Assembly: GCA_937928735.1 (NCBI GenBank)
Contig: CALFVF010000011.1
Location: 62,001 to 126,000, forward strand
Reading direction: 5' to 3'
Source of the DNA: an uncultured Verrucomicrobiales bacterium
Lineage (GTDB): Bacteria; Verrucomicrobiota; Verrucomicrobiia; Verrucomicrobiales; Akkermansiaceae
Length of the DNA stretch: 64,000 nucleotides
A program made the position numbers and the translations under genes. Shown here piece after piece: positions 25,376-35,097 of this stretch (its first letter is position 1; each line of letters opens with the position of its first letter). The notes beneath the pieces are model-generated. The model had not been told where the DNA came from. It saw only the letters and a list, made by a program, of their open reading frames with translations, and did not search any database.

Positions 25376-28309
25376 ATGAAATTCACTTGGAAAGCCTGCT
25401 ATGTGCTACCAACAGTCATTCTTTTCGCTACGAGTTGCGGGCAAGAGAAGGACTCGCAGGCTCAGAGTGAGCGCGAGAGGTCAGAAGAGCTGGCTCTCGA
25501 AACTTCATTCGAGTTACCTGAGCAAGTTTCTTTTAATGAGCATATTCGGCCAATATTTAATGCGAACTGCACGTCGTGTCATGGAGGTGTGCAGAAGGCG
25601 GGTGGTTTATCGTTGATATACAGGCATTTAGCTCTAGGAGAAACGAAGTCTGGGGAGCGTGCCATTGTGGCAGGAGATAGGGCAAGTTCACATATTCTGG
25701 AGCGAATCCAGAGTGATGATGAGGATGATTTGATGCCGCCACCAGATCATGGGCCTAGACTCGGTGAGTACGATGTCGCTCTGATTAAGCGCTGGATTGA
25801 TCAAGGTGCAGAGTGGGAGGTGCACTGGGCATTTGAGCCACCTGCTGTGACCTTGCTAGAGGAAGATATAGATAGGAAGAAGAAAGCTTCTGGCATTGAT
25901 ACTTATATTGCCGCAGAATGGGCAAAGCGAGGACTCGAGCCCACAGAGAGGGCCTCACCAGAGGAGCTTTTACGGAGAATGCATTTTGATATCATTGGCC
26001 TGCCGCCGACCATAGAGGATCTTGATACATTCATAAAGGCATACAGCAAGGATAGCCAGCAAGCTGTGTCTGATGCACTCGACACGTTATTAGAGTCACC
26101 CCATTATGGAGAGCGCTGGGCTTCGGTGTGGATGGATCTGGCACGCTACGCAGATAGTGAAGGGCTCGGCGTGGATCGCCGCTGGACGGTCTGGCCATAC
26201 AGAGACTGGCTCATTCGGGCTTATGATAGTGATATGCCATTTGATGCATTCACTCGCAAGCAGCTTGCAGGGGACTTGCTGGAGGAGCCTCAGCTTGATG
26301 ATCTCTTGGCGACGACATTCCACAGGCTCACTCCTTCCAATAACGAGGGAGGCACAGATGATGAAGAGTTCCGGGTGACTGCCGTCATGGATAGAGTGAG
26401 TACGACGTGGGAGGCTTGGCAAGGGCAGACCTTTAGCTGTGTCCAGTGTCATTCTCACCCTTATGACACCTTTGATCACGAGGAGTATTATAAGTTTTAC
26501 GCCTTCTTTAATCATACCGCAGACGCGGATAAGGGCAATCACCACCCGACACTAGCTGTTCCCAAGAACTATACACACTATAAGGACTCGTCGGCTCTCC
26601 TCCCTAAGCACCGTAAAACTCTCAGCGAGCTACTCCAATTAGGCCAGCATCTGGATCAAACAGCCATTTGGAAACCACTCACCGATTCTCACCTAACAAC
26701 AAAAGGCACAAAGGCCAGTATCGTTATAAAGCCAACGGGGGATGAGGTGCAGGCTGATGGTGTTCTTCGTAAGCGTACATTGTATAAAGTCAGGTGGCAG
26801 CCTAAGGACACGACTATCGATGCCCTAAAGCTGGAGATCTTTCCCAAGAACGCGGATGAGGCGCGAGTGTTTGGCGAGAATGGATTTATATTAGGCTCCG
26901 TGGAGCTGGTGCACATAAAGTCCGATGGGGAGAAGGAAGTTATCGCGCTCACTCGTATTTTACCAGATAGAGAGCCTGAGCTGGGAGCTTGGGATGATAG
27001 TCTGAAGCCTAAGAACAAGTCTGGCTGGGGTGCTTACGCAAAGCTCTATGGCAAGCGCCGTGTGATTTTAGTACCTAAGGAGAGTATTGAGCTGAAAGCA
27101 GGGGAGGAACTTGAGCTCGGAATGAATTTCCCACAGGTCTATCTCTCAAGTTTTGCTTTGGTTCCTTCCAAATTAAAGCTTTCCCATTCTCATGGAGAAC
27201 TCTGGCAAAGTGCTCGCAAGAACTATGATGACTTGGTCAAAGACTATCATAAGACAAAACAAAGCCTAGCGAAGTTAGGGAGTCAGAAGGTTCCTGTGAT
27301 TCATCAGCTGCCAGAGGGAGTGGAGCGACCAACAGCTGTATTTGTTCGCGGAAATTGGCGAGACCACGGCAAGGAAATTACCCAGCCAGGCGTGCCTGCG
27401 AGCTTGCCCCCTCTGGAGGTCGAAGGAGAAGTGCCAACTCGCCTCGATATGGCGAATTGGCTCGTGAGTGGTGCGAATCCTCTGACCTCTCGTGTGTTTG
27501 TGAATCGCATTTGGCAGCAGTTGTTTGGTCGAGGTATTGTGGAGACTCTAGAGGACTTTGGTAGCTCAGGAATCGCCCCCACGCACCCAGAGTTACTTGA
27601 TTATTTGGCCATCCAGTTTCAGGATACATATGGCTGGAGTCAGAAGAAGTTACTGCGTGAGATCGTACTTTCCCAAGTCTATCAACTCAGTGCGACAGTG
27701 TCTGATGGGAAGCGTGCACTAGATACCTCGAATCAATACTACAGCTATGGGTCTCGCAGGAGGCTACGAGGAGAGGCGATTCGTGATATGTCGCTGAGTG
27801 TTTCGGGATTACTATCCGCTAAAAAATTCGGCCCCCCAGTGTTCCCACCACTCCCCGCAGGAGTGTGGAAGCCATTTGATAAAAAAGATAAATGGAGCAC
27901 GCCAGAGCCAGGGCATGAAGACCGCTACCGAAGAGCACTCTACACCTACTGGAAGCGCAGTATTCCCTATCCATCACTCCTCGCCTTTGATGCGCCCACG
28001 CGCGAGGTCTGCTCAAAGCGACGACTTGTGAGTAATACACCGATTGCAGCTCTAACAACATTGAATGATCCAGCATTTGAGGAATTCACAGAAGCCTTTG
28101 CGCAGAGGATGCTGAAGCACTCTGATCGAGAAGTGAGAGATAAAATCTCTTATGGATACCGCCTGGCTACCTCCCAAACACCGAGCTCAGAGACTCTCGA
28201 TGATCTAGTGGCACTCTACCAAATCAATCATAACTCCCAATCTGAGAATCTCGCGATGAACCTAGTGGCCTCAGTGATTCTTAACCTTGATCTCACTCTA
28301 ACCAAATAA
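25376..28309 (+). CDS. Planctomycete-type cytochrome c protein with DUF1549 and DUF1553
   Basis: 977 residues. The export signal ends in ATSCGQ (Cys21), a possible lipobox. The haem motif CTSCH is at 65-69 in the planctomycete cytochrome domain, which continues through DDLMPPPDHGPRLGEYDVALIKRWIDQGAEW. DUF1549 follows (about 170-380), with DTYIAAEWAKRGLEPTERASPEELLRRMHFDIIGLPP and a second CxxCH (CVQCH), then an intervening region and DUF1553 (about 690-960), with RLDMANWLVSGANPLTSRVFVNRIWQQLFGRGIVET. The downstream DUF1501 gene starts right after the stop codon. The pair is a PVC-bacterial hallmark, often linked to sulfated polysaccharide use, but the reaction is unknown. Confidence 0.92.
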   Translation: MKFTWKACYVLPTVILFATSCGQEKDSQAQSERERSEELALETSFELPEQVSFNEHIRPIFNANCTSCHGGVQKAGGLSLIYRHLALGETKSGERAIVAGDRASSHILERIQSDDEDDLMPPPDHGPRLGEYDVALIKRWIDQGAEWEVHWAFEPPAVTLLEEDIDRKKKASGIDTYIAAEWAKRGLEPTERASPEELLRRMHFDIIGLPPTIEDLDTFIKAYSKDSQQAVSDALDTLLESPHYGERWASVWMDLARYADSEGLGVDRRWTVWPYRDWLIRAYDSDMPFDAFTRKQLAGDLLEEPQLDDLLATTFHRLTPSNNEGGTDDEEFRVTAVMDRVSTTWEAWQGQTFSCVQCHSHPYDTFDHEEYYKFYAFFNHTADADKGNHHPTLAVPKNYTHYKDSSALLPKHRKTLSELLQLGQHLDQTAIWKPLTDSHLTTKGTKASIVIKPTGDEVQADGVLRKRTLYKVRWQPKDTTIDALKLEIFPKNADEARVFGENGFILGSVELVHIKSDGEKEVIALTRILPDREPELGAWDDSLKPKNKSGWGAYAKLYGKRRVILVPKESIELKAGEELELGMNFPQVYLSSFALVPSKLKLSHSHGELWQSARKNYDDLVKDYHKTKQSLAKLGSQKVPVIHQLPEGVERPTAVFVRGNWRDHGKEITQPGVPASLPPLEVEGEVPTRLDMANWLVSGANPLTSRVFVNRIWQQLFGRGIVETLEDFGSSGIAPTHPELLDYLAIQFQDTYGWSQKKLLREIVLSQVYQLSATVSDGKRALDTSNQYYSYGSRRRLRGEAIRDMSLSVSGLLSAKKFGPPVFPPLPAGVWKPFDKKDKWSTPEPGHEDRYRRALYTYWKRSIPYPSLLAFDAPTREVCSKRRLVSNTPIAALTTLNDPAFEEFTEAFAQRMLKHSDREVRDKISYGYRLATSQTPSSETLDDLVALYQINHNSQSENLAMNLVASVILNLDLTLTK

Positions 28310-29800
28310 ATGATGCTCGATATTTTCCAGAAAGCCCAAGCAGAGAGTTTACAGCACACCACTAGGCGTCATTTTCTCAAACAATGCGCCACAGGACTTG
28401 GTGGCCTATGGATGGGACTGGAAGGGCAGCAGCTCATGGGAGCCTCAGGATTGATAGACATCGACCATGGAAGAGGCACACCCTTCTCACCTCTGGCACC
28501 ATCTTATAGGGCGCGGGCGAAGCGAGTCATCTTTATTCATCTCATTGGGGCTCCGAGTCAGTATGAACTCTTTGCGCACAAACCAGAGTTAGTGAAGTAT
28601 GATGGCAAAACGTGTCCAGACGCATACCTAGAGGGGCAGAGATTTGCCTTCATATCAGGGAAGCCCAAGATCATGGGGCCAATTTATCCAATGAAGCAGC
28701 ATGGTGAATCAGGGGCATATTTTTCTGACCGACTCCCACATCTCTCGAAGCACGCAGATGATCTCTGCTTTATACATTCCATGCAGACTGATCAGTTTAA
28801 CCATGGCCCCGCCCAGCTCATGATACAGACTGGTAATGCGAACTTGGGCCACCCCTCCATTGGCTCATGGGTCAGCTATGGACTAGGGTCTGAGAATAGT
28901 AACTTACCAGGCTTTATGGTATTGCTCTCAGGAGGTCGATTACCTCGTGTAGGGAAGAGTCTCTGGGGCTCTGGCTATTTACCGAGTGTGTACCAAGGTG
29001 TGCAGTGTCAGTCAGGGCCAAGTCCGATCTTAAACGTGCAGAACCCAAAGACCGTGAGTTCCTCCATGCGCCAACAAGCCCTTGACACACTAAAAACAAT
29101 CAACCAGCGATCTTACAAAGAGTACGGGGATCCTGAAATTCTCACAAGAATCGCGCAGTATGAAATGGCATTTCGGATGCAAAGCTCAGTGCCAGAAGTC
29201 ATGGATATCACCAGTGAAGACCCAAAGACCCTAGAGCTCTACGGCGCAAATCCCGGGAAAGAATCACTGGCCAATAATTGCTTGTTAGCGAGAAAACTCG
29301 TGGAGAATGGAGTCCGCTTTGTCCAACTCTATGACTGGGGCTGGGACTCACATGGTTCGAGTCAGAGTGAGGCGCTGAATGGAGGATTTAAGAATAAGTG
29401 CCGACAGATGGATCAGCCAGTTTCTGCGCTACTCACAGATTTAAAACAAAGAGGTCTGTTAGAAGATACGCTCGTGGTCTGGGGTGGTGAATTTGGTCGA
29501 ACTCCTATGCAAGAGAATCGTGGTGGAGGTGAAATGGCATTCCAAGGAAGAGACCATAACCCTAACTCATTTAGCATGTGGATGGCAGGTGCTGGCGTGA
29601 AGCCCGGACTAAGCTACGGTGAGACAGACCCTCTAGGCTATCATGTAGAGAAGAACCCAGTGCACGTGCGCGACTTACATGCCACAATGGTACATATGTT
29701 AGGGTATGATCACGAGCGTCTAGCAGTTCCCTTCCAAGGGCTGAATCAGAAACTGACTGGTGTGAAAAAAGCGAAGGTCATCCACGAACTCTTCATGTAA
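28310..29800 (+). CDS. DUF1501 protein, Tat-exported
   Basis: 496 residues. A twin-arginine signal (TTRRHFLKQCATGLGG) begins at about residue 17. The family core follows: RVIFIHLIGAPSQYELFAHKPELVKYDGK, HGPAQLMIQTGN, HPSIGSWVSYGLG, then FVQLYDWGWDSHG, LVVWGGEFGRTPM, GRDHNPNSFSMWMAGAGVKPG and VHVRDLHATMVHMLG. DUF1501 resembles sulfatase/alkaline phosphatase folds but lacks a proven reaction. Its ATG directly follows the stop of the DUF1549/DUF1553 gene (no gap), indicating one transcript and coupled translation. Confidence 0.92.
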   Translation: MMLDIFQKAQAESLQHTTRRHFLKQCATGLGGLWMGLEGQQLMGASGLIDIDHGRGTPFSPLAPSYRARAKRVIFIHLIGAPSQYELFAHKPELVKYDGKTCPDAYLEGQRFAFISGKPKIMGPIYPMKQHGESGAYFSDRLPHLSKHADDLCFIHSMQTDQFNHGPAQLMIQTGNANLGHPSIGSWVSYGLGSENSNLPGFMVLLSGGRLPRVGKSLWGSGYLPSVYQGVQCQSGPSPILNVQNPKTVSSSMRQQALDTLKTINQRSYKEYGDPEILTRIAQYEMAFRMQSSVPEVMDITSEDPKTLELYGANPGKESLANNCLLARKLVENGVRFVQLYDWGWDSHGSSQSEALNGGFKNKCRQMDQPVSALLTDLKQRGLLEDTLVVWGGEFGRTPMQENRGGGEMAFQGRDHNPNSFSMWMAGAGVKPGLSYGETDPLGYHVEKNPVHVRDLHATMVHMLGYDHERLAVPFQGLNQKLTGVKKAKVIHELFM

Positions 29801-29878
29801 CCATCCAGAGGGAATAAATTATCGGTATTCATGCTTTCATGAGTATGTTTCTCTTGTTAAGGTGGCGCACTCTTAATC

Positions 29879-31702
29879 ATGGAAGAAAATCGATATGAAA
29901 CAAAGCAGCTAATCGGCAAAGGTCGCACGGGTGGTGTCTATGAAGCTGAAGATAAGGTTTTAAGTAGAAAAGTTGCTCTACGGCGTTTCTATGATGTGAA
30001 TGAGAACTCCTCAGAATACACAGAGGAGTTTATCGCATTGACCCAGCAGCTTGGTGCCATTCAACACCCAGAGTTACTTTCCATTTTTGATGCAGGTGTC
30101 GATGAGGAAGGCCCATACATGGTGGGACAATTTATTGAGGGGACTCGATTTTATGATGTTGTGTTAGAAAAGCAGAGACTAGACCCCTACGATCTCTGTG
30201 ACTTCGCGCGCCAGATTCTAGAAGCACTAGCAACAGCCCATGATGCGGGGGTCTATCACGGTGCTCTCAATCCTAATTCTATTCTCTGTATTGAGCGCCC
30301 TCGGGGTGGCTATCAATACGTCATCATGGACTTAGGCTTAGCACGCCTAGAGCCTTTGATTCTTGGAGAAGACTCAGCAGAGTCAACGATGGCGGATCCC
30401 TCCTTCATGGCGCCAGAGATGTTTGAGTCTGGGGTAACCAATGCAAAATCTGATCTCTACATGGTAGGACAACTTTGCTTCTACGCGTTTGTTGGAGGTC
30501 ATCCTTATGCGGGTAAAAACTATGAAGAATCTCGTCAAGCACACCAAGAAGCCGTGCCGCCCTTGAGCCAATTTCGTGAAGACACTCCCCCTGAGCTCGA
30601 GGCATGGGTGAGCCAACTAACAGATTTAGATCCGAATGCGAGACCAGACTCACTACTAGATGCCGTGAAGAGTATGCCAGCGTTTGAGCGGCCACAGCAT
30701 CAGACAACAGCCTACATTCAGAATGCCCCAGCTCAGCTGACTTCCATGGTGGCGCAGACCCCTGCTGCAGCTGTGCAAACAGGTGCTGTGCAGGCGAGTG
30801 TGGTGGCAGGAGGAGTGGCACAATTAGAGAGTCAGAAGGAAAAGAACTATTTACCATGGATTGTTGGAGTTATCATAGTGTCCTTTATTGTCCTCATATG
30901 GATGGTGTTTGGCAAAGATCGTGAACGCTCCTCAGAAATTGTTCTACGAGAAAGCACACAGCAAGAAACCGGAGAAGAGAGAGAGGAGTCGCTAGCTAAG
31001 AGAGAAAAAGAAACACCAACTCCAGAGCCAAAGGAGAAGCAGAGTGCGAAGGTGGAGACCCCGCCTGCCGCGCAGGAAGAGCCCGAGCGCGCACGGGCAG
31101 AACTTGCTGAGGGCGAGAGTCGTCTGGTATGGACTGGTGAGGCTGATTCTAATTTATACAATGTGAGAAACTGGAAGCTCGAGGGTGCTAAAATGAGCGA
31201 GCATCACCTTATTGCCAAGAACGCATTGTGTGAGTACAATATTCTGATAGATCAGGTAGTCACGATAGACCCTCTCCCAGAGAATGTATTGTTAAAGCCA
31301 AATACCTCTCACCTCTTTCGAGCAGTGACTGTGGCTTTTGGGGAAAACTCTGGCTTTCAGACCAATTACAGCAAACAAGCAAAGAAAGGAGAGAAAAGTC
31401 ATGTGCTTTTTGGCAAAGACTCGACTCTTAAATGTGGCAGCCTTAGGCGAGTACACTTAACGCTAGAAGATAACAGTATTGTCATCTTTCCTTTTACACC
31501 TCATGCGATACATGACAGCCAGATTCACCTAACAGAGGGATGGAGAGGATCTATCACATTTGAGCAGCAAGGTAGCTGGCGAGTAGCGAAGCATTATATT
31601 GATAAATTATACATCAATGGCAAGAAAGCGATCGAAGGGAAAGATTTTGTCGTGAAGGGAATTACAAAGAAGAGCTGCCAAATTCTTCCTGCGCGCAAGT
31701 AG
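29879..31702 (+). CDS. Membrane-anchored serine/threonine pseudokinase
   Basis: 607 residues. Residues 6-270 are a protein kinase fold: Gly-rich loop IGKGRTGGVYEAED, DLGLAR (Asp151), FMAPE and the usual C-lobe SDLYMVGQLCFYAFVGGHPYAG. Key residues are lost: the VAxK Lys is Arg35 in VALRR, HRDLKPxN reads HGALNPNS (Asp to Ala129, Lys to Asn131, Asn to Ser134). So phosphotransfer is unlikely. A membrane helix at 325-345 follows, then a Glu/Lys/Pro linker and an external domain (about 395-607) of unknown family, strand-rich. It probably senses something outside and acts by binding. The gene is monocistronic. Confidence 0.85.
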   Translation: MEENRYETKQLIGKGRTGGVYEAEDKVLSRKVALRRFYDVNENSSEYTEEFIALTQQLGAIQHPELLSIFDAGVDEEGPYMVGQFIEGTRFYDVVLEKQRLDPYDLCDFARQILEALATAHDAGVYHGALNPNSILCIERPRGGYQYVIMDLGLARLEPLILGEDSAESTMADPSFMAPEMFESGVTNAKSDLYMVGQLCFYAFVGGHPYAGKNYEESRQAHQEAVPPLSQFREDTPPELEAWVSQLTDLDPNARPDSLLDAVKSMPAFERPQHQTTAYIQNAPAQLTSMVAQTPAAAVQTGAVQASVVAGGVAQLESQKEKNYLPWIVGVIIVSFIVLIWMVFGKDRERSSEIVLRESTQQETGEEREESLAKREKETPTPEPKEKQSAKVETPPAAQEEPERARAELAEGESRLVWTGEADSNLYNVRNWKLEGAKMSEHHLIAKNALCEYNILIDQVVTIDPLPENVLLKPNTSHLFRAVTVAFGENSGFQTNYSKQAKKGEKSHVLFGKDSTLKCGSLRRVHLTLEDNSIVIFPFTPHAIHDSQIHLTEGWRGSITFEQQGSWRVAKHYIDKLYINGKKAIEGKDFVVKGITKKSCQILPARK

Positions 31703-31718
31703 GTGATACTGGAGAGTC

Positions 31719-31743
31719 CCAGAGTGCCAGTGACGCACTCTGG
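31719..31743 (+). terminator. Perfect 9-bp hairpin after the pseudokinase gene
   Basis: CCAGAGTGC (31719-31727) pairs with GCACTCTGG (31735-31743) around a 7-base loop, 16 bases after the stop codon. No T-run follows, so it may be a 3' stabilising hairpin or a weak terminator. Confidence 0.45.
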
Positions 31744-31829
31744 AGATTGTTATGGCTTGTGATGAGGAAACACAAAATAACATTCACCCTTGCAATGTGG
31801 AAAAGAACCAGAGAAGTACTTACACTGTA

Positions 31830-33260
31830 ATGCGAATTTTTCTTCTCTACTTAGCCCTAGTGTCTGGATGTTTAGCGCAGGCTTATCGACCCAGTAAGGA
31901 GGTGCCGCCCACTTTCCCACGGGAATTTCGAGCGGCATGGGTGGCATGTGTGTATAATATTGATTGGCCCAGTAAGGCGGGGTTAGGGCAGGCGAGTCAA
32001 AAGGCAGAGCTCCTCCGACTACTCAATCAAGCACAGAAGCTAAAGCTTAATGCGATTATCTTTCAGGTGCGGCCGAATGCAGATGCTGTGTATTCCTCAA
32101 GTATCGAGCCTTGGTCACCCTGGGTTAGTGGCACGATGGGGCGCTCCCCTGGCTATGACCCGCTTGGCTTTTGTATTCAAGAAGCGCATCGACGAGGAAT
32201 TGAGGTGCACGCATGGTTTAATCCATTTCGAGCTCTGCCCAATAAAAATATGCCCACAGCGGCGAACCACGTAGCACGGACACACCCTCGCTCTGTGAAA
32301 ACCTACCGTAACCATAAGTGGCTCGACCCATCCCATTCCTTTGCCCAGGACCGAGCACTACAGGTGATCCGAGATGTTGTGCGTCGCTACGATATTGATG
32401 GCGTGCATATCGATGATTACTTCTATCCCTATCCTCAGGTTGTTGGGGGGAAGGTCGCTGAGCAGTTTCCCGATGGGAAGTCAGCATCTCAGCGCCGTGC
32501 CGCTGTGGATAAATTTGTCCAGCGGATGTACAAAGACGTGAAGAAGGTGAAGCCATGGGTGCGTGTTGGTATTAGTCCCTTCGGTATTTGGCGCCCGGGA
32601 GTTCCCCGTGGTATAGAGGCGGGGATAGATGCCTATGAGCACTTAGCGGCAGACTCTCGGAAGTGGTTGGCAAAGGGCTGGTGCGACTACCTCTCGCCAC
32701 AGCTCTACTGGCGAATCTCCCCTCAGAAGCAGTCCTTTGTGAGCTTATTGCAGTGGTGGCGCGCGCAGGGAGATCGACCAGTGTGGCCGGGAATTGCCAC
32801 TTCAAGAATCCAGAGCTCCGAGGATCCTGGAAGACGCGCCTCAGAGATATTAAAACAACTCAATTACTCCCGCACCATAGGTCAGAACTGGGTGGGCCAT
32901 ATTCACTGGAGCATGAAGGCACTGATGCAGAATCGAGACGGCATCTCCTCGAGCCTCACCAAGCAAACCTACGCACTACCCGCGCTAGTACCACCAATGC
33001 CGTGGTTGAGCCGAGCGACTCCTCCTGCCACTCAGGTACAAGTGACGCACTCAGGTGCTGGCAGTACCGTGAGCTGGAGTGCTGTGGGCGCAGCAAAGAG
33101 CTACGCGATCCAGGCGCGTTATAGAAATCAGTGGCAGAGTGTCGCCGTGGTTCCTAGAGGCCAACACACGATGACGCTCAGAGGTTCTCCAGATGCTGTG
33201 GCGCTCACTGTAGTGGATCGTTTTGGAAATACGAGCAAGCCGACAGTGATCTCCAGATAA
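31830..33260 (+). CDS. Glycosyl hydrolase-like 10 (GHL10/DUF187) exported protein
   Basis: 476 residues from ATG 31830, chosen because it places an export signal (RIFLLYLALVSGC, with a lipobox at VSGC) at the N-terminus; an open frame extends to 31752 but is unlikely to be used. The domain at about 30-340 follows the GHL10 barrel: FRAAWVACVYNIDWPS, LKLNAIIFQVRPNADAVYSS, RGIEVHAWFNPFRA, RYDIDGVHIDDYFYPYP, VRVGISPFGIWRPG and WCDYLSPQLYW. GHL10 proteins are thought to cut glycans, possibly cell-wall or polysaccharide. The C-terminal 80 residues look like a fibronectin-III-type beta domain. Not next to other glycan genes. Confidence 0.85.
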   Translation: MRIFLLYLALVSGCLAQAYRPSKEVPPTFPREFRAAWVACVYNIDWPSKAGLGQASQKAELLRLLNQAQKLKLNAIIFQVRPNADAVYSSSIEPWSPWVSGTMGRSPGYDPLGFCIQEAHRRGIEVHAWFNPFRALPNKNMPTAANHVARTHPRSVKTYRNHKWLDPSHSFAQDRALQVIRDVVRRYDIDGVHIDDYFYPYPQVVGGKVAEQFPDGKSASQRRAAVDKFVQRMYKDVKKVKPWVRVGISPFGIWRPGVPRGIEAGIDAYEHLAADSRKWLAKGWCDYLSPQLYWRISPQKQSFVSLLQWWRAQGDRPVWPGIATSRIQSSEDPGRRASEILKQLNYSRTIGQNWVGHIHWSMKALMQNRDGISSSLTKQTYALPALVPPMPWLSRATPPATQVQVTHSGAGSTVSWSAVGAAKSYAIQARYRNQWQSVAVVPRGQHTMTLRGSPDAVALTVVDRFGNTSKPTVISR

Positions 33261-33351
33261 CTATGTGGGCGAAAGATTGGGATCTTTTCCAATCAGAAAA
33301 TTTTAAATCAGAAAACGAGAATTTGGCGCTCGAGCAGTAGGTGAAGAACAG

Positions 33352-34002
33352 ATGAGAAAGGCAGAACGAGTTCAATACATTATCGAGACCTTAGAGTCCC
33401 ATTACCCTGAGACGCCGATCCCACTCGACCATAGAGATCCCTACACGCTACTAATCGCAGTTCTACTCTCCGCGCAGTGTACTGATGAGAGGGTGAATCA
33501 GATCACACCCGCGCTCTTTGAGCTAGCAGATCATCCAGCCGCCATGGCGCAAGTGGCTGTGAGTGAGATTAAGGCAATTATCCGCCCCTGTGGACTCTCG
33601 CCGAGAAAGTCAGTCGCTATATCAGAACTCAGTAAGATCCTCATTGAGCAGCACGGTGGGGAAGTTCCCGAAGACTTTGCCCAGCTAGAGGCACTCCCTG
33701 GAGTCGGCCACAAGACAGCCAGTGTGGTGATGGCGCAGGCTTTTGGGGTGCCCGCATTTCCCGTAGACACACACATTCACCGCCTAGCCCAGCGCTGGAA
33801 GCTGACGAGTGGCAAGAATGTCACTGAGACAGAAAGAGATCTCAAAAAGCTCTTTCCTAGCGCGCTCTGGAATAAACTCCATTTACAGATTATTTTTTAT
33901 GGCAGGGAGTTTTGCTCGGCTCGTGGCTGTGATGGCACGGTGTGTCCGATGTGCCGTGAGATGTTCCCGCGCAGGAAAAGCCCTGTACTGCATAAGAAAT
34001 AA
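33352..34002 (+). CDS. nth: Endonuclease III (DNA glycosylase/AP lyase)
   Basis: Removes oxidised pyrimidines and cuts at abasic sites. 216 residues, normal length. The helix-hairpin-helix is LPGVGHKTASVV with catalytic Lys121, and Asp139 is in FPVDTHIHR. The C-terminus binds a 4Fe-4S cluster in known homologs, usually with C-x6-C-x2-C-x5-C. Here the four Cys are 188, 193, 198 and 201, so the spacing is C-x4-C-x4-C-x2-C. The cluster may still form but the loop geometry differs. The gene stands alone. Confidence 0.94.
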   Translation: MRKAERVQYIIETLESHYPETPIPLDHRDPYTLLIAVLLSAQCTDERVNQITPALFELADHPAAMAQVAVSEIKAIIRPCGLSPRKSVAISELSKILIEQHGGEVPEDFAQLEALPGVGHKTASVVMAQAFGVPAFPVDTHIHRLAQRWKLTSGKNVTETERDLKKLFPSALWNKLHLQIIFYGREFCSARGCDGTVCPMCREMFPRRKSPVLHKK

Positions 34003-34244
34003 GTATTTTAGGTGTAGCTACGGGAATTGACGGCATAGAGGGGCTCTCTTAAAAGAAGTTTTATTGAAAAATAGCTCTAAGAAATCAGGTGTTAAGTCGT
34101 TGAATCAAAGAGTATTTGAGGGGCTCAGGAGACGTTAGAAATATTGGAAGACAAGATTTCTAAAAATGCTCCTTTACGAACCGCATTTGATTCGCAAAAT
34201 GTCGTTCCTCATTTACCGATAAGATCGAATTATACTATCAAACC

Positions 34245-35030
34245 ATGAAACACTCCGCGATTACTCCGCTCAAAACAGTTGGTGCGTCTCTCGCCACATC
34301 ACTTCTCATGACCTCCTCCCTGCTCGCCCAAGAAGAGGGTGCGGTAAAAGCTAGTGCTTTGCAGACATACCTGACCGATGGTGGTGGACTCACAATCTTC
34401 ATCGTCGCTATCGGGATGCTCTCCCTCATTGGCCTTAGTGTGTATAATGCGATTAACCTCACAAAAACCAAGTTCTGTCCAGATGACCTTAAGGCCGCTA
34501 TGATGGATCACATGGTGAACTGCCGTGTGCGCTCAGCCATCGAGCTAGCTGCCTCACACCCATCCTACCTTGGCCGTATGATGGCGTATTCACTACCAAA
34601 TATCGATGCTTCTCGCCCAACTGACCTTGGTCGCGAGACAGTGGAGAATGCGATTGCTGATTTCTCCATTAATGAGGCTCGCAAGCAGATGACTTGGGTG
34701 AACCTCATCTCTCTTGTCGCTCAGTCCGCACCGATGCTTGGACTCTTCGGAACAGTGTTTGGTATGATTGGCGCTTTCCGTGTTCTTAAGTCTTCTGGTT
34801 CTGCGGATCCCGCTGTTCTTGCTGGTGAAATTTCCGTGGCACTTCTCACGACAATGTGGGGTCTTGTGGTAGCGATCTTAGCGGTTTGTGCGTACTTCTT
34901 CTTTAAAGGTAAGTTCACGACTCTTGTGGCTGAGTGCCACCAGACATCTGAGGAGCTCATCAATGCTTCCGTGCAGACTGTGAATGGTGATGCACAATTA
35001 GCTAAGATTCCAGAAGGTATCGCCGTTTAA
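34245..35030 (+). CDS. MotA/TolQ/ExbB proton channel family protein
   Basis: 261 residues, the inner-membrane channel part of a proton-motive-force energising complex. The N-terminus has a signal-like segment ending near LLAQEEG, then a first membrane helix (about 47-70). The conserved core is LISLVAQSAPMLGLFGTVFGMIGAFRVL, with the second helix, and LAGEISVALLTTMWGLVVAILAVCAYFFF, with the third. It is the first gene of an operon with two ExbD-like genes. It probably energises an outer-membrane system (for example a TonB-like or Tol-like function), but no TonB is in the window. Confidence 0.92.
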   Translation: MKHSAITPLKTVGASLATSLLMTSSLLAQEEGAVKASALQTYLTDGGGLTIFIVAIGMLSLIGLSVYNAINLTKTKFCPDDLKAAMMDHMVNCRVRSAIELAASHPSYLGRMMAYSLPNIDASRPTDLGRETVENAIADFSINEARKQMTWVNLISLVAQSAPMLGLFGTVFGMIGAFRVLKSSGSADPAVLAGEISVALLTTMWGLVVAILAVCAYFFFKGKFTTLVAECHQTSEELINASVQTVNGDAQLAKIPEGIAV

Positions 35031-35097
35031 GTGGTAAGTAGGTAGTAGAACGAGGGTGATCAGCACCCTCGGAGAAACACGAATAGAGAGAATTCAT

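Noticed and set aside
33270-33300. GATTGG/CCAATC hairpin after the GHL10 gene as a terminator
   Set aside because: Six-base stem with a long loop and no proper T-run at the end.
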